A DNA stretch of 64,000 nt from NCBI GenBank assembly GCA_013112725.1, contig JABFFZ010000003.1:1-64000 (forward strand), read 5' to 3'. Shown piece after piece: positions 24,641 through 34,661 of the stretch (its first letter is position 1; each line of letters begins with the position of its first letter). The notes under the pieces are model-generated. The model searched no databases and was not told the origin of the DNA. It was given only the letters and a program-made list of their open reading frames with translations. The DNA is from Chloroflexota bacterium (GTDB lineage Bacteria; Chloroflexota; Anaerolineae; Promineifilales; Promineifilaceae). Both the position numbers and the translations under genes were made by a program.

Positions 24641-26416
24641 GCGATCCACATCCACCCGCAGCACGTCCAGGCTGGCCTGCCAGAATGCCTTTTGGCGGAT
24701 GTCCAGGCCAAAACGGGCAGCCAGATCGGCGGCGGCGCCTAGACCGGTGGAAGAAAGCAGGTCGTCATATCCGGCCTGGAAGCCGGTGGGGTCGGTCTGG
24801 TATTGGGCATACAGGCCCAGGCCAAAAAGCAGGCCAAAGATATAGGGAAAGTTGTAATATGTGGTGATGTAGTAATGGGGCACGTAGGCCCAGCGGTAGG
24901 GGTGGAAATGGTCGGGATGGATGGCGTCGCCACGTGTTGCCTTTTGCGCTTCAATTTCCAGGGCGCAAAATTCGGCGGCGGAGAGTTCGCGCTGTGTCCG
25001 CTTTTCAAAAACGGATTGTTCAAAGAGGAAATTGCTGGTAGCGCCCAACACGACGCGGGTGGCATATTCCAGCAGGCCGTCCAGAATGATGCGTTGGTCT
25101 TGGGGCACGGCCGTTTGCAGCGCCGCATTTTCCACAATTTTCTGGCAAAAGGTGCTGGCCGTTTCCGCCAATGTCATCGGTAGATATTTTTGCAACGGGG
25201 TGCGCTGCGCCAGGGCCACATTGTGATAAGCATGGCCCAATTCATGCGCCAGCGTGCCTACGCTGGTAAAGGAAGATTCAAAATTCATCAGAATGCGCGA
25301 TTCATCTTCGCGCAGCGACATGCAAAATGCGCCACCGCTCTTACCGGCACGGGGTTCGGCGTCAATCCAGTTTTCGGCAAAGGCACGCTGCGCCAATCCC
25401 GCCATTTGCGGCGAGTAAGAAGCGAATTGGCGGGTCACAAACGCGGTCGCATCGGCATAGGAATAGCTCTGGCTACCCTGCCCCATCGGCGCCAACTGGT
25501 CATACCAGGCCAGCACCGGCAGCCCCATCAACCGCGCCCGCGCCTTAAGGTACCGCTGGAAATGGGGGAAGGCATCCTGGCAGGCAGACATCATAGCGTC
25601 CAGAGTAGGGCGATCCAGGGCATTATCAAACAAGGCCATATCTAGCGGCGTCTCCCACCCCCGGCGGCGACAAAGCGCCAGCGTCTCACCTTTGATGGCG
25701 TTTAGCGCCGCTGCCAGAGGGACACTGGCTTCTTCCAGGGTATGCAAAACCGCTTGATGTGCCCGTTCGCGCACGTCGCGCTCCGGCCGAAAGGCCAGAT
25801 TTTGGGCAGCCGTGAGCGGCATCGTTTGTGTCTCGCCATCCAATTCCAACGTCACCTTGAGTTGGGAGGTGAAATCGGTAAACATGCGCTGCCAGCTTAA
25901 AGAGCCGGTGAGGCCCAATTCGCTGGCGAGCGCCTCTTCGCTGGGCGACATGAGATGCAGCGATCCCAGGCGTGCTTTGTGCAGTACATAAGCGTGGGCG
26001 GCGGCTACTTCTGACCGGGCAATCAGACCATCCACATCCAATGAACCAATCCAGGCGGTGAAGCGTGTGCCTAGCAGGTCTAGTTTGGAAAAATAGGGTT
26101 GTAGCTGGCTAAAACGCGCCTGGGCAATCTCATTGCGGGAATCGGTGGTGAGGAAGCTGAACAGATACGAGCGCACCGTATTCACCGCTTCCAGGGTTTC
26201 ATTCATACGGCCAACGATGGCGTCAAATGTGGCCATGGTGGCATCATCCAAAGGGCTGGCTTCAACGCGATTGATGCCGTGTGCGTCAAATAAGGCCACC
26301 AGATCGGTGATCGCCTGAATAAGAGATTGAAATGCAGTCGTAAACTCGTCTGATTCCAGGCTGGGGAAAACGGTTTGCATGTCCCAATAGGGTAATACAT
26401 CTTGTGGTTTGCTCAT
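24617..26416 (-). CDS. M3-family oligoendopeptidase
   Basis: A 599-residue cytoplasmic metallopeptidase with GGAGG before ATG 26416. The zinc motif HELGH is at about residue 390 ([13 protein letters not shown]), and the downstream ligand glutamate lies in TLAETASTFCQK, as in thimet/PepF peptidases. The segment HYYITTYYNFPYIFGLLFGLGLY is typical of the M3B PepF-like group. It degrades oligopeptides. A second, divergent M3 peptidase is encoded at 36884-38701. Confidence 0.92.
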   Translation of the reverse strand: MSKPQDVLPYWDMQTVFPSLESDEFTTAFQSLIQAITDLVALFDAHGINRVEASPLDDATMATFDAIVGRMNETLEAVNTVRSYLFSFLTTDSRNEIAQARFSQLQPYFSKLDLLGTRFTAWIGSLDVDGLIARSEVAAAHAYVLHKARLGSLHLMSPSEEALASELGLTGSLSWQRMFTDFTSQLKVTLELDGETQTMPLTAAQNLAFRPERDVRERAHQAVLHTLEEASVPLAAALNAIKGETLALCRRRGWETPLDMALFDNALDRPTLDAMMSACQDAFPHFQRYLKARARLMGLPVLAWYDQLAPMGQGSQSYSYADATAFVTRQFASYSPQMAGLAQRAFAENWIDAEPRAGKSGGAFCMSLREDESRILMNFESSFTSVGTLAHELGHAYHNVALAQRTPLQKYLPMTLAETASTFCQKIVENAALQTAVPQDQRIILDGLLEYATRVVLGATSNFLFEQSVFEKRTQRELSAAEFCALEIEAQKATRGDAIHPDHFHPYRWAYVPHYYITTYYNFPYIFGLLFGLGLYAQYQTDPTGFQAGYDDLLSSTGLGAAADLAARFGLDIRQKAFWQASLDVLRVDVDRFEQLTIE

Positions 26417-26685
26417 CTTAGCCTCCGATGAAAAAGAGTGGATTTCGGCGTCATGCTGGCTATTGCCCGTTTGCCGATATAAGCAAGTCTAGCAACGAAT
26501 AAACGATGGGCAAATTAGCCGCTTTACCTATATGATTGTGAGATGTGTTGTCATGTACACAAGTAAAATAATGGATGTGCAAAATATGGGCTATTGCCCA
26601 CCACGAAGGATGGAAATGGTTGCCAGTTACGCGGTCAGGCAGCCGACCGCCAACCACTATTTTCAGGACAGATTTTGTAATAACG

Positions 26686-27069
26686 ATGACAGTACCTGAT
26701 GTAAGCCAATTGGTGCTCATTATTGATGATGAAGAAGCGGTGCGGGAAGCAGTTTCCGATATTTTGGGGTTTACGGGGATCGGGGTGCTAACGGCCGTTG
26801 ATGGCGTCTCTGGTATTGATTTATTCCGCGCCAATCACCACGACATTGATCTGGTGCTGTTGGATCTTTCCATGCCGGGCTTGAATGGAGCAGACACTTT
26901 TCAGGAATTACGCAAAATTGATCCCACTGTTAAGGTCATTCTTTCCTCAGGATTTGATGAGGCCGAAGCAACGCGCCCGTTTGTGGGGCAAGGGTTGGCC
27001 GGTTTTTTGCAAAAACCATACAACATGAAGGATTTGGTGGTAAAGGTAAGCGAGTATATGGGACGGTAA
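26686..27069 (+). CDS. Stand-alone response-regulator receiver (REC) protein
   Basis: About 127 residues from ATG 26686. VLIIDDEEAV gives the acidic pair, LVLLDLSMPG the phospho-acceptor aspartate, LSSGFDE the threonine/serine switch region and FLQKPYNM the conserved lysine. It has no output domain, so it probably relays phosphate or acts by protein contact, like CheY or Spo0F. No kinase lies next to it; the nearest is at 34662-36725. Longer in-frame starts exist upstream but give no recognisable sequence. Confidence 0.85.
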   Translation: MTVPDVSQLVLIIDDEEAVREAVSDILGFTGIGVLTAVDGVSGIDLFRANHHDIDLVLLDLSMPGLNGADTFQELRKIDPTVKVILSSGFDEAEATRPFVGQGLAGFLQKPYNMKDLVVKVSEYMGR

Positions 27070-27073
27070 TCGG

Positions 27074-28087
27074 TCATCGGTGATCGGTCTTGGGGTCTAG
27101 CGAATACGGCAGGTTGTGGTGGCGTACGGCCGTGTCCGCCGCCAACGATATCAGCCAACGGGCCAGGCAGGCAATGGCCAATTGTACGCCAGGGGTTGGC
27201 CAGGGGAATCCCATTTCAGACAAACCAATCAAATAATGTCCATCGGCCCGCCGCTTGATGAGCAGGCCCACCCGCTGCGAAATCGGCTCTTCGTTGATGT
27301 ATGCCTCTACCAGCAGCAAATGTTCTTGCTGCGATTTGAAGAGCATGGGTAGCCGCACGTGAATGTCTGCGGCGGTATCGTGCAACGGTGTGAAACGGTT
27401 GGCAATTTCGAGCAGGCTGAGGGGGGAGTACAATATGGCATGGGGCATAGGCGTCTCCTGGGGGATGGGGAATTCATCGGCAGCGGGCACAGCATTACGC
27501 TGCCAGGTGAAGTAGTGGCAGGTGGAACCGGCGACCAGGGCCAGTTGTTCGTATTTGGTGCGGACACGGCCGTCCGCCTGTGTCACAAACGGCGTCTCAA
27601 ACAGGCTTTCAAAATAGGGGGATTGGACCAGGTCGGCGGCAATGGCCTGAGCATAATCGGCCACATCGGTGGCAATGTGTAACAAACCGCCGGCAGACAA
27701 TCGCGCCGCCAGCAGCGCCAGGAAACGGGGATTGATCAGGCGGCGGTGGGTTTGTTTACCTTTGGGCCAGGGATCGGGGAAGTTGATAAACACCTCACGC
27801 ACCACACCAGGAGCGCAGCAGGCCCATAACAGGTATTCGGCGGAGGCTTGCAGGACACGGCCGTTTGTCACCCCCGCTGCCTGCAGCTTTTTCAGCCCGC
27901 GCCGGATGGAGGGCCGGGTAATTTCCACGCCCAGCACATTGGCCTCCGACCGCTGCTGCGCCAACCCGGCCAGAAAATGCCCTCCGCCAAACCCAATTTC
28001 GAGGAGGAGAGGGGCCGGGCGGTGGTATACGGCCGTCCAGTCCACCGGCCATGCCAATTCTCTGGCATACAGTTCAAAGTTTGTCAC
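27074..28087 (-). CDS. trmB: tRNA (guanine-46-N7)-methyltransferase with C-terminal extension
   Basis: A 337-residue protein. Residues about 28-215 carry the TrmB signature: LLEIGFGGGHFLAGLAQ, VLGVEITRPSIRRGLKKL, EVFINFPDPWPKGKQTHRRL and HIATDVADYA. This enzyme makes m7G46 in the tRNA variable loop. About 115 additional residues follow the usual end of the family (from about 220), with no family recognised. It ends 4 bp after the convergent REC gene. Confidence 0.9.
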   Translation of the reverse strand: MTNFELYARELAWPVDWTAVYHRPAPLLLEIGFGGGHFLAGLAQQRSEANVLGVEITRPSIRRGLKKLQAAGVTNGRVLQASAEYLLWACCAPGVVREVFINFPDPWPKGKQTHRRLINPRFLALLAARLSAGGLLHIATDVADYAQAIAADLVQSPYFESLFETPFVTQADGRVRTKYEQLALVAGSTCHYFTWQRNAVPAADEFPIPQETPMPHAILYSPLSLLEIANRFTPLHDTAADIHVRLPMLFKSQQEHLLLVEAYINEEPISQRVGLLIKRRADGHYLIGLSEMGFPWPTPGVQLAIACLARWLISLAADTAVRHHNLPYSLDPKTDHR

Positions 28088-28361
28088 ACGACTTCTCCGT
28101 TTCCAACATTTTGCTCCTCTACCTTCTCACTTTTTTGCACGTTTGGCAACGGCCGTTGGCAGGTAAACGGCCCAGAAGCCATGGTTGCCCACTTAAAATG
28201 GTAGGATACCATCCCTAACGAAAGGATTCCCGGCAATAGATAACGCATGATTCTCCCCAAAGAACGTGACCCGTGTTTCGTCACGTTTCGCCGTGGGGGC
28301 GACCTCTCCGATTCAAACCACCAACTCCTGGCTTTGTGACCGCGCCGCGCACGAGCTGAGT

Positions 28362-28517
28362 GCGGCAATTCGAAATATGACGCAAGCCGGCGATTAAAAT
28401 CGCGGTAACGAAAGGCAAAGCCCATCTTCGTGGGCTGTATGCCGGCCAGTCGGCAAAGGCCGACTTTGCCTCTTGTTGGTGCAGGTTTATCTGCCGAAGC
28501 CAAATTGAGAATTGCTG
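28362..28517. mobile_element. MITE-like element copy 3
   Basis: It shares GGCGATTAAAATCGCGG, the GGCAAAGCCCATC stem, CGGCAAAGGCCGACTTTGCC and GTTGGTGCAGGTTTATCTGC with the 13.4-13.7 kb copies, and ends in the same 16-mer AAATTGAGAATTGCTG (28502-28517). The left end near GCAATTCGAAAT is degenerate. The gap 28088-28699 otherwise holds no gene that can be supported. Confidence 0.6.
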
Positions 28518-28699
28518 AATTGCTGACAGGATTCTTGCCTTCATACACTGGGCCTGATAACATTGGCGCATCGTACTAGTTGCCACATCGTAGTTAATCA
28601 ATCTCAAAAAATGTTTACGGCCGTGAACCGCTGTAGCGATTCGTTGATCGTTTGTAGTTACGGCGGAAACGGTTATGACAAACGCATTGGGAGGGCAAG

Positions 28700-31600
28700 A
28701 TGATGCACATCTGGCGCAATTACCGGCAGCCGGTTGCTTTTATCTGGACACTGGGCCTGGGGTTGGGAATGGTCATGTTTGTGCTGAATTCAGCCGAAGC
28801 GGCCAACCGCTTCTCCCCTCTCCTGGCTCAATCTGTTGAGCATCATCCGTATCCCGTTATCCGTCAGCCGGCCGAGCACCGTTCACCGATTACCGATTAC
28901 CAAACACCGATGGATCACATCGTCATCAACGAAGTGCGTGTGGATCAGACCGGCGCGGACAATGACGAGTATTTTGAACTGGCGGGGCCGCCAGGAAACA
29001 GCCTGGCTGGCCTCACCTATCTGGTCATTGGCGATGGCATGGCCGCTCAGGGCAGCGGCGTCATTGAGGCCGCCGTGCCGCTAACCGGAAACATCCCGGC
29101 GCGGGGTTATTTCCTGGTGGTGGAAGCCACCTTTAGCCTGACCAACACGGCCGATCTGACCACCAGCCTCAACTTTGAGAACACGGATAACGTCACCCAC
29201 CTGCTCGTCAGCGACTTCAGCGGCAGCAATGGGCAAGACCTGGATACAAACGATGACGGGGTGCTGGACGTGACGCCCTGGACGGCCGTACACGACCTGA
29301 TCGCCCTCATCCGCGAAGAAAATCCACCCATCACCACCGAATACCACTACGGCCCGCCCACGGTGGGGCCGGGCGGCGCCAATTGGCCCGGCCACGCCTT
29401 CCGCTGCCCGGAACAGTGGGAGATGGGCCATTTCAACGCCGGGGTGAACGACACGCCTGGCGCGGCCAATAGTTGCCCCATCGCCGACCTGAGCCTGGAC
29501 AAAAGTGGCCCCACGTTCACACAGGCAGGCGGCGTCATTCAGTACACCCTGAGTTATGCCAATGAGGGCACGGCCGTAGCCGCCACCATCACCCTCAGCG
29601 ACACCCTGCCCGGCGGTCTTACCTACCTGAGCGACGGCAGCGACCTACCCTGCACCGGCTGTATGCCCGGCAGCGATCAGATGGTTTGGGAATTGGGCAA
29701 CCTGTCTCCCGGCGGTAGCGGCAATTTTGTCCTCACCGCCCTGGTGAGCGACACGGTTGCTTATGGTGCGGTGCTGACGAACACGGCCGTGATCGCCACT
29801 GCCAGCCCGGATAATAACCCTAACAATAACCAGTCCCAATGGGCGACCACCATCAGCCCACTTGACCTGGCAGTGACGGCGAGTGGTCCCTCCGTCAACT
29901 TTGCCACAGAGCCGTTGGTCTACACCATCACCGTGCAAACCAGCGGCATTGCCACCGCCACCCAGGTGGTGCTGACCGACGTGATCCCGCTGGAAACAAG
30001 TTATGTGGCCGACTCCGCTCCCTGGCCGGTAACGGTCGCCGGGCAGACCCTCGCCTGGGCAGCGGGCGATCTGCCACCCGGCCTGCAAACCAGTTTTCAA
30101 CTTACAGTCACGGCCGTACCATCCATCCCCAACGGCACGATAGCAATGAATCTGGTGACGGCCGTGACCAGCGCCCCTGGCGACGACCCGGCCAACAACA
30201 GCGCCCAGACCAGCACCACCCTGTACGCTCTCGTCCCCATTGCCCAGGCCCGCGCCGGGAACAGCGGCGACCTGTTTGCCACTGAAGGGCAGATTATCTA
30301 CACGCCAGGCACATATCATCCCAATGGCTGGGGGCTGCAAGATAGCAGCGGCGGCATTGCCGTCTTTTACGCGCCGCCGCCCCTACTGCAATTGGGTGAT
30401 ACGGTGCGCCTGGTGGCTACACGGGGCAGTTTTCAAAACGAGGAGCAGTTAATGGCCCCCGTTCACTACTTTGCCAACCTGGGAGCAGGCCCAGAAGTGA
30501 CGCCGCTGCCCTTCAACACCGGGCAAATTGCCGGCGGCAGCAGCGAAGGCTGGCTGGCGATTATCAGCGGCACGGTCTCCAATTTGTACTGCCCCACCCA
30601 GTTTTATCTGGATGATGGCACGGGAGCGGCGCTGGTTTATGTGGACGCGGACACGGGAATTGATGTGTGTGGCGGCGGGCTGCGCCATGGCATGACGGCC
30701 GTTGTCACCGGTTACAGCACCCAATATCAAGACGAATACGAGATTAAACCACGCCGCCCCGCGGACGTGCAATTTATGGCCAATGCCCCCAGCCTGAGCA
30801 AAGCCGCACCGATATGGGTAGGGCCGGGCCAGTTGTTCACCTACACCCTCACTGTCTTCAACAACCTGGGCTACACGCTAACCAATGTGGTCATCACGGA
30901 TGCCGTGCCCGCACTGGCCGATTTTGCCTATGCCCTGGACGGGGGCAGTTATACGGGTGGGGTGGTCTCCTGGACACGGCCGTCCCTCCCCTACCAGAGC
31001 AGCGTTACCGTTCGTTTTGCCGTGAATGCGCCGCCGGACACGGCCGTCATTGAAAACCACAACTACACCATTACTGCCGCCAATTTTGTGACGCCCACCG
31101 TCGGCCCGCCGGTATTCACAATGGTCATCAGCGGGCCGGTGGCCATCCACCACATTCAGGGGGCGCGGCACAGTTCGCTGCTGGCGGGTGAGGTGGTGAC
31201 GGGGGTGCAGGGGGTGGTCACGGCCGTGTCCGGCACTGGCTTCTTCTTGCAGGCCCCACAACCGGACAACGATGAGGCCACATCTGAAGGCATCTTTGTC
31301 TACACGGCCAACACGCCATCCGTCACGGTGGGTGATCTAATCTCCGTCACCGGCCTGGTGGACGAGTTCACCAGCGAAGGAATCGGCTCTGGCAATCTGT
31401 CCAACACCCAACTGCGGAATGTGATCATGGAAGTGCTGGCGACCGACCAACCTTTGCCCGCGCCGGTGATCGTGGGGGCGAACGGCCGTGTGCCGCCCAA
31501 CCAGATCATTGACAACGACGCCAACGGCGATGTGAATCAGACGCCCCATTTTGACCCAGATGAGGATGGCATTGATTTTTACGAAAGCCTGGAAGGAATG

Positions 31601-33196
31601 TTGGTGCAGGTAAACGACGCAGTCGTAATAGGAACCACCTTCTTCAACGAAGTGATTGTGGTCGGCGACGGCGGCGCAAATGGCGGCCTGTTCAGTTCGC
31701 GCGGCGCGTTAGTCGTTCGCGCCGATGATTTTAACCCGGAGCGCATTTTTATTGACGATACCCTGACGCCCGCACCGGCCAATTACACAGTGGGTGACGC
31801 TTTCACTGCCCCCATTACGGGCGTATTGGATTACAACTTTGGCAACTTCAAACTGCTCAACGTGAACCCCCTGCCACCGGTCGCGCCTGGTGGGCTGACC
31901 GCCGAAACCACCGCGCTCAGCAGCGCCGCTGACCGGCTGACCATTGCCACTTTTAACGTGGAAAACCTGAGCGCCCAGAGTGACCCGGCCCGTGTGGAGG
32001 CGCTGGCGGCCATTATCGTGGACAATCTGGGCGCGCCGGACATTGTTGCCCTGGTGGAGATTCAGGACAACAACGGCCCGGCGGATAATGGTGTGGTGGA
32101 CGCCAGCGAAACGTACCAATTGTTGCTGGGAGCAATTGTGGACGCGGGCGGGCCACTGTATGCGTTCCGGGACATTGCGCCAGAGGATAATCAGGATGGT
32201 GGCCAAGTGGGCGGCAATATCCGGGTGGGTTTCATCTTCCAACCGGCGCGGGTGACATTTGTGGACAGGCCAGGGGGCACGGCCGTGTCCCCTACCACCG
32301 TTTCATGGGGCAGCCAGGGCGTGGAATTGAGCTACAGCCCGGGGCGCATTGCGCCACAGCATCCCGCCTTTAGCAACAGCCGCAAGCCACTGGCGGGCGA
32401 GTTCCTCTTCAACGGCTACAAGTTGATCCTGATTGCCAACCATTTCAATTCCAAAGGAGGGGATGGGCCGCTGTTCGGCCGCGAACAGCCACCACTGTTG
32501 GTGACGGAGGCGAAGCGAGTGGCGCAGGCGCAGGTGGTGGCGGATTTTGTGCAGCAGATTTTGGCGTTGGACAAGCAGGCGCATGTGGTGGTCTTGGGTG
32601 ACTTGAATGACTTCCCCTTTGCGCCGCCGCTGTTGGCGCTGGAGGAGGGTGGGTTGAACAATTTGCACAACTTACTGCCGCAAGCAGAGCAGTACACCTA
32701 TATTTATCAGGGGAATGCGCAGGTGCTAGACCATATTTTGGTAAGTGAATACCTGGCGGCACACACGGCCGTAGCCGCCGATATTGTCCACGTGAATACC
32801 GAATTTCGCCTGAATGAACAGGCCAGCGACCATGATCCGGTCATAGCCCAGTTCACCATGCCACCATTAGCCGCTGCCTTCAGCAGTAATTCGCCCGTGC
32901 GGTTAGGGGAACCCTCTACTTTCAACAATCTGTCGGTGGGGGCAACTTCGTATGTGTGGGATTTTGGCGATGGGGTAGGGACGAGTACGGCCGTGAGCCC
33001 CAGTTATTTATACGCTGCCCAGGGCGCTTACACCGTCACCCTCACCGCTATCAACACCCTGGGCCGGGCCGTCTTCACCTCCCCCCACATCATCGGCCCA
33101 CCCCTTTACCGCGTTTACCTGCCGCTGGTCATCAAACCGGCGACGGCCGTGAGCCGCAACCCCTTATCCGTGAACCGTCATCCAATTACCGATTAG
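28700..33196 (+). CDS. Large secreted endonuclease/exonuclease/phosphatase-fold protein with DUF11 and PKD domains
   Basis: A 1498-residue exported protein with GGGAGGG before ATG 28700 and a signal peptide of about 36 residues. Domains in order: a lamin-tail-like domain (about 70-150), DUF11-type repeats (about 255-500), an OB-like strand region (about 505-690), another DUF11 repeat, and an extracellular nuclease domain at about 1070-1400 (TIATFNVEN, VALVEIQDN, ANHFNSKG, LGDLNDF, SDHDPV). A PKD domain (YVWDFGDG) follows, then a C-terminal YLPLVIKP motif. The layout resembles ExeM/NucH-like nucleases that scavenge extracellular DNA. Repeat words encode part of residues 50-75 and the last 15 residues. 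Confidence 0.85.
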   Translation: MMHIWRNYRQPVAFIWTLGLGLGMVMFVLNSAEAANRFSPLLAQSVEHHPYPVIRQPAEHRSPITDYQTPMDHIVINEVRVDQTGADNDEYFELAGPPGNSLAGLTYLVIGDGMAAQGSGVIEAAVPLTGNIPARGYFLVVEATFSLTNTADLTTSLNFENTDNVTHLLVSDFSGSNGQDLDTNDDGVLDVTPWTAVHDLIALIREENPPITTEYHYGPPTVGPGGANWPGHAFRCPEQWEMGHFNAGVNDTPGAANSCPIADLSLDKSGPTFTQAGGVIQYTLSYANEGTAVAATITLSDTLPGGLTYLSDGSDLPCTGCMPGSDQMVWELGNLSPGGSGNFVLTALVSDTVAYGAVLTNTAVIATASPDNNPNNNQSQWATTISPLDLAVTASGPSVNFATEPLVYTITVQTSGIATATQVVLTDVIPLETSYVADSAPWPVTVAGQTLAWAAGDLPPGLQTSFQLTVTAVPSIPNGTIAMNLVTAVTSAPGDDPANNSAQTSTTLYALVPIAQARAGNSGDLFATEGQIIYTPGTYHPNGWGLQDSSGGIAVFYAPPPLLQLGDTVRLVATRGSFQNEEQLMAPVHYFANLGAGPEVTPLPFNTGQIAGGSSEGWLAIISGTVSNLYCPTQFYLDDGTGAALVYVDADTGIDVCGGGLRHGMTAVVTGYSTQYQDEYEIKPRRPADVQFMANAPSLSKAAPIWVGPGQLFTYTLTVFNNLGYTLTNVVITDAVPALADFAYALDGGSYTGGVVSWTRPSLPYQSSVTVRFAVNAPPDTAVIENHNYTITAANFVTPTVGPPVFTMVISGPVAIHHIQGARHSSLLAGEVVTGVQGVVTAVSGTGFFLQAPQPDNDEATSEGIFVYTANTPSVTVGDLISVTGLVDEFTSEGIGSGNLSNTQLRNVIMEVLATDQPLPAPVIVGANGRVPPNQIIDNDANGDVNQTPHFDPDEDGIDFYESLEGMLVQVNDAVVIGTTFFNEVIVVGDGGANGGLFSSRGALVVRADDFNPERIFIDDTLTPAPANYTVGDAFTAPITGVLDYNFGNFKLLNVNPLPPVAPGGLTAETTALSSAADRLTIATFNVENLSAQSDPARVEALAAIIVDNLGAPDIVALVEIQDNNGPADNGVVDASETYQLLLGAIVDAGGPLYAFRDIAPEDNQDGGQVGGNIRVGFIFQPARVTFVDRPGGTAVSPTTVSWGSQGVELSYSPGRIAPQHPAFSNSRKPLAGEFLFNGYKLILIANHFNSKGGDGPLFGREQPPLLVTEAKRVAQAQVVADFVQQILALDKQAHVVVLGDLNDFPFAPPLLALEEGGLNNLHNLLPQAEQYTYIYQGNAQVLDHILVSEYLAAHTAVAADIVHVNTEFRLNEQASDHDPVIAQFTMPPLAAAFSSNSPVRLGEPSTFNNLSVGATSYVWDFGDGVGTSTAVSPSYLYAAQGAYTVTLTAINTLGRAVFTSPHIIGPPLYRVYLPLVIKPATAVSRNPLSVNRHPITD

Positions 33197-33206
33197 GAGT
33201 CACGGA

Positions 33207-33884
33207 TTACTCTTCCACTATCAACTCCTGCGCCTTTTTCTCCAGGTAGCCCGCCAGCAGTCGCAGCCGTTTCCATTGTTGGCGAAAGACGTAAATGATA
33301 GCCAGGGCGCGCAGATAGCGAATGTCACAATTCGGTGTATTAGCCAACTCTTCAAAAACAGCCATCGCTTTGGCATCGGTGCGCCGGGTACGCATAAATT
33401 CTTCGGCCAACTGTTTTAGCTCTCCTTCCCGTTCCTGCTTCCGTTTGCGATTTTGCAGCTCAGTCCACTGGCTGCCAAAGACTTGTTCACGGACACGCTG
33501 CATCACGGCCAACAGTTGATCCGAGGTAAATGGTTTGATCAGATAGTCATGGACGCCCAATTTCATGGCCTCATCTACCGTTTTCTGGCTGCGTTCGGCA
33601 GAGAGGATGATGCACACGATGTTGGGCCGGTGCTGGCGAATGAGTTTCACCGCGTGCAACCCATCCATTTCCGGCATGTTCAAATCCATCAGTACCACAT
33701 GGGGGCGGTGTTGGCGCACCATTTCCAGGGCTTGACGGCCATTTTCGGCCACGGCCACCACCCGCGCTTCCGGCACCAACGTCATCATCAGCCGGGTACT
33801 GCGGCGCGTTTCCATCACATCATCCGCAATCAACACACGCATCAGTTCCGGGGGCTGGCCTGACCTGTTTGCGTTGTCCGACAT
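33207..33884 (-). CDS. Response regulator with helical C-terminal domain
   Basis: A 225-residue protein. Residues about 15-130 are a receiver domain: LIADDVMETR, VVLMDLNMPEMDG with the phospho-acceptor aspartate, CIILSAERSQ and YLIKPFTSDQ with the conserved lysine. The C-terminal 90 residues are charged and helical with no recognised DNA-binding motif, ending in a leucine-rich helix. It faces the secreted nuclease gene convergently. Together with the REC protein at 34076 and the kinase at 34662 it forms a local signalling cluster. Confidence 0.85.
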   Translation of the reverse strand: MSDNANRSGQPPELMRVLIADDVMETRRSTRLMMTLVPEARVVAVAENGRQALEMVRQHRPHVVLMDLNMPEMDGLHAVKLIRQHRPNIVCIILSAERSQKTVDEAMKLGVHDYLIKPFTSDQLLAVMQRVREQVFGSQWTELQNRKRKQEREGELKQLAEEFMRTRRTDAKAMAVFEELANTPNCDIRYLRALAIIYVFRQQWKRLRLLAGYLEKKAQELIVEE

Positions 33885-34075
33885 GAAAAACCTCTTTCTC
33901 TCAAGCTGGGGCTAAATTCGCACAATGGCTATTGCCACACATCACCGTAAATTATACACAAAACGGTTTATGACGATAGAGGCTTGATGGTCGGGCTATA
34001 GTTGTTATACTAGCAAACGAGTTGCCGCCGCTTACAACCATTTTTCCATCATCGCCAGTGGCCAGGCAGCAGGAG

Positions 34076-34549
34076 ATGATTTTGGCAAATTCGCGCAAAC
34101 CTATCATCATATTGATGGCTGATGACGATTCCGACGATTGCTTGCTGGCGCAGGAAGCGCTGGCACACATTAACATGGAACACGAGGTTCATACCGTCTC
34201 CGACGGAATGGCTTTGATGGATTACTTACACCGGCATGGTTTGTATGAATCATTCAAAAACAAACCGCTGCCAGGTCTTATCCTGCTGGACCTGAACATG
34301 CCGCGTATGTCTGGGCTGGATGCGCTGCGCCAGATTAAATCAGACCCTTTGTTGCGCCGTATTCCTACCGTCATTCTCACCACATCAGAATTGGAAGAAG
34401 ATGTTCAACAAAGTTATGATCTTGGCGCAAATTCTTTTGTCACCAAATCTGTGAGCTTTAGCAGTTTGGTCGAGACAGTAGAAGAAATCGGTAAGTATTG
34501 GTTAGAAGTTGTGCAGCTTCCCCCAGAATCATCTCCGCCATGTTCTTGA
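34076..34549 (+). CDS. Rcp1-like stand-alone receiver protein
   Basis: About 157 residues. MADDDSDDCLLAQEAL, a long YLHRHGLYESFKN loop, LILLDLNMPRMSGLDAL, IPTVILTTSEL and the FVTKSVSF segment form the extended receiver typical of Rcp1-like partners of phytochrome and GAF-type kinases. The start is uncertain: AGGAG directly abuts ATG 34076, so the TTG at 34082, six bases further on, may be used instead. It is transcribed toward the histidine kinase gene encoded convergently at 34662, its likely partner. Confidence 0.85.
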   Translation: MILANSRKPIIILMADDDSDDCLLAQEALAHINMEHEVHTVSDGMALMDYLHRHGLYESFKNKPLPGLILLDLNMPRMSGLDALRQIKSDPLLRRIPTVILTTSELEEDVQQSYDLGANSFVTKSVSFSSLVETVEEIGKYWLEVVQLPPESSPPCS

Positions 34550-34661
34550 GAAAAGGTTGGCTGGGGAATGGGAGGTGATTGACAGATGCTCGTTCCATAT
34601 TCCAATTCTTCGACAAGCTCAAGACAAGTCTCCCCATCGCTAATCTTCAATCTCCCATGTT

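Noticed and set aside
28281..28400. Possible tRNA, from a GATTCAAACC-like T-loop
   Set aside because: No cloverleaf could be assembled around it and the sequence belongs to the repeat-bearing gap.
28084..28563. 159-codon minus-strand open frame upstream of the secreted nuclease
   Set aside because: It covers the MITE-like copy 3 and has no recognisable protein features or ribosome binding site.
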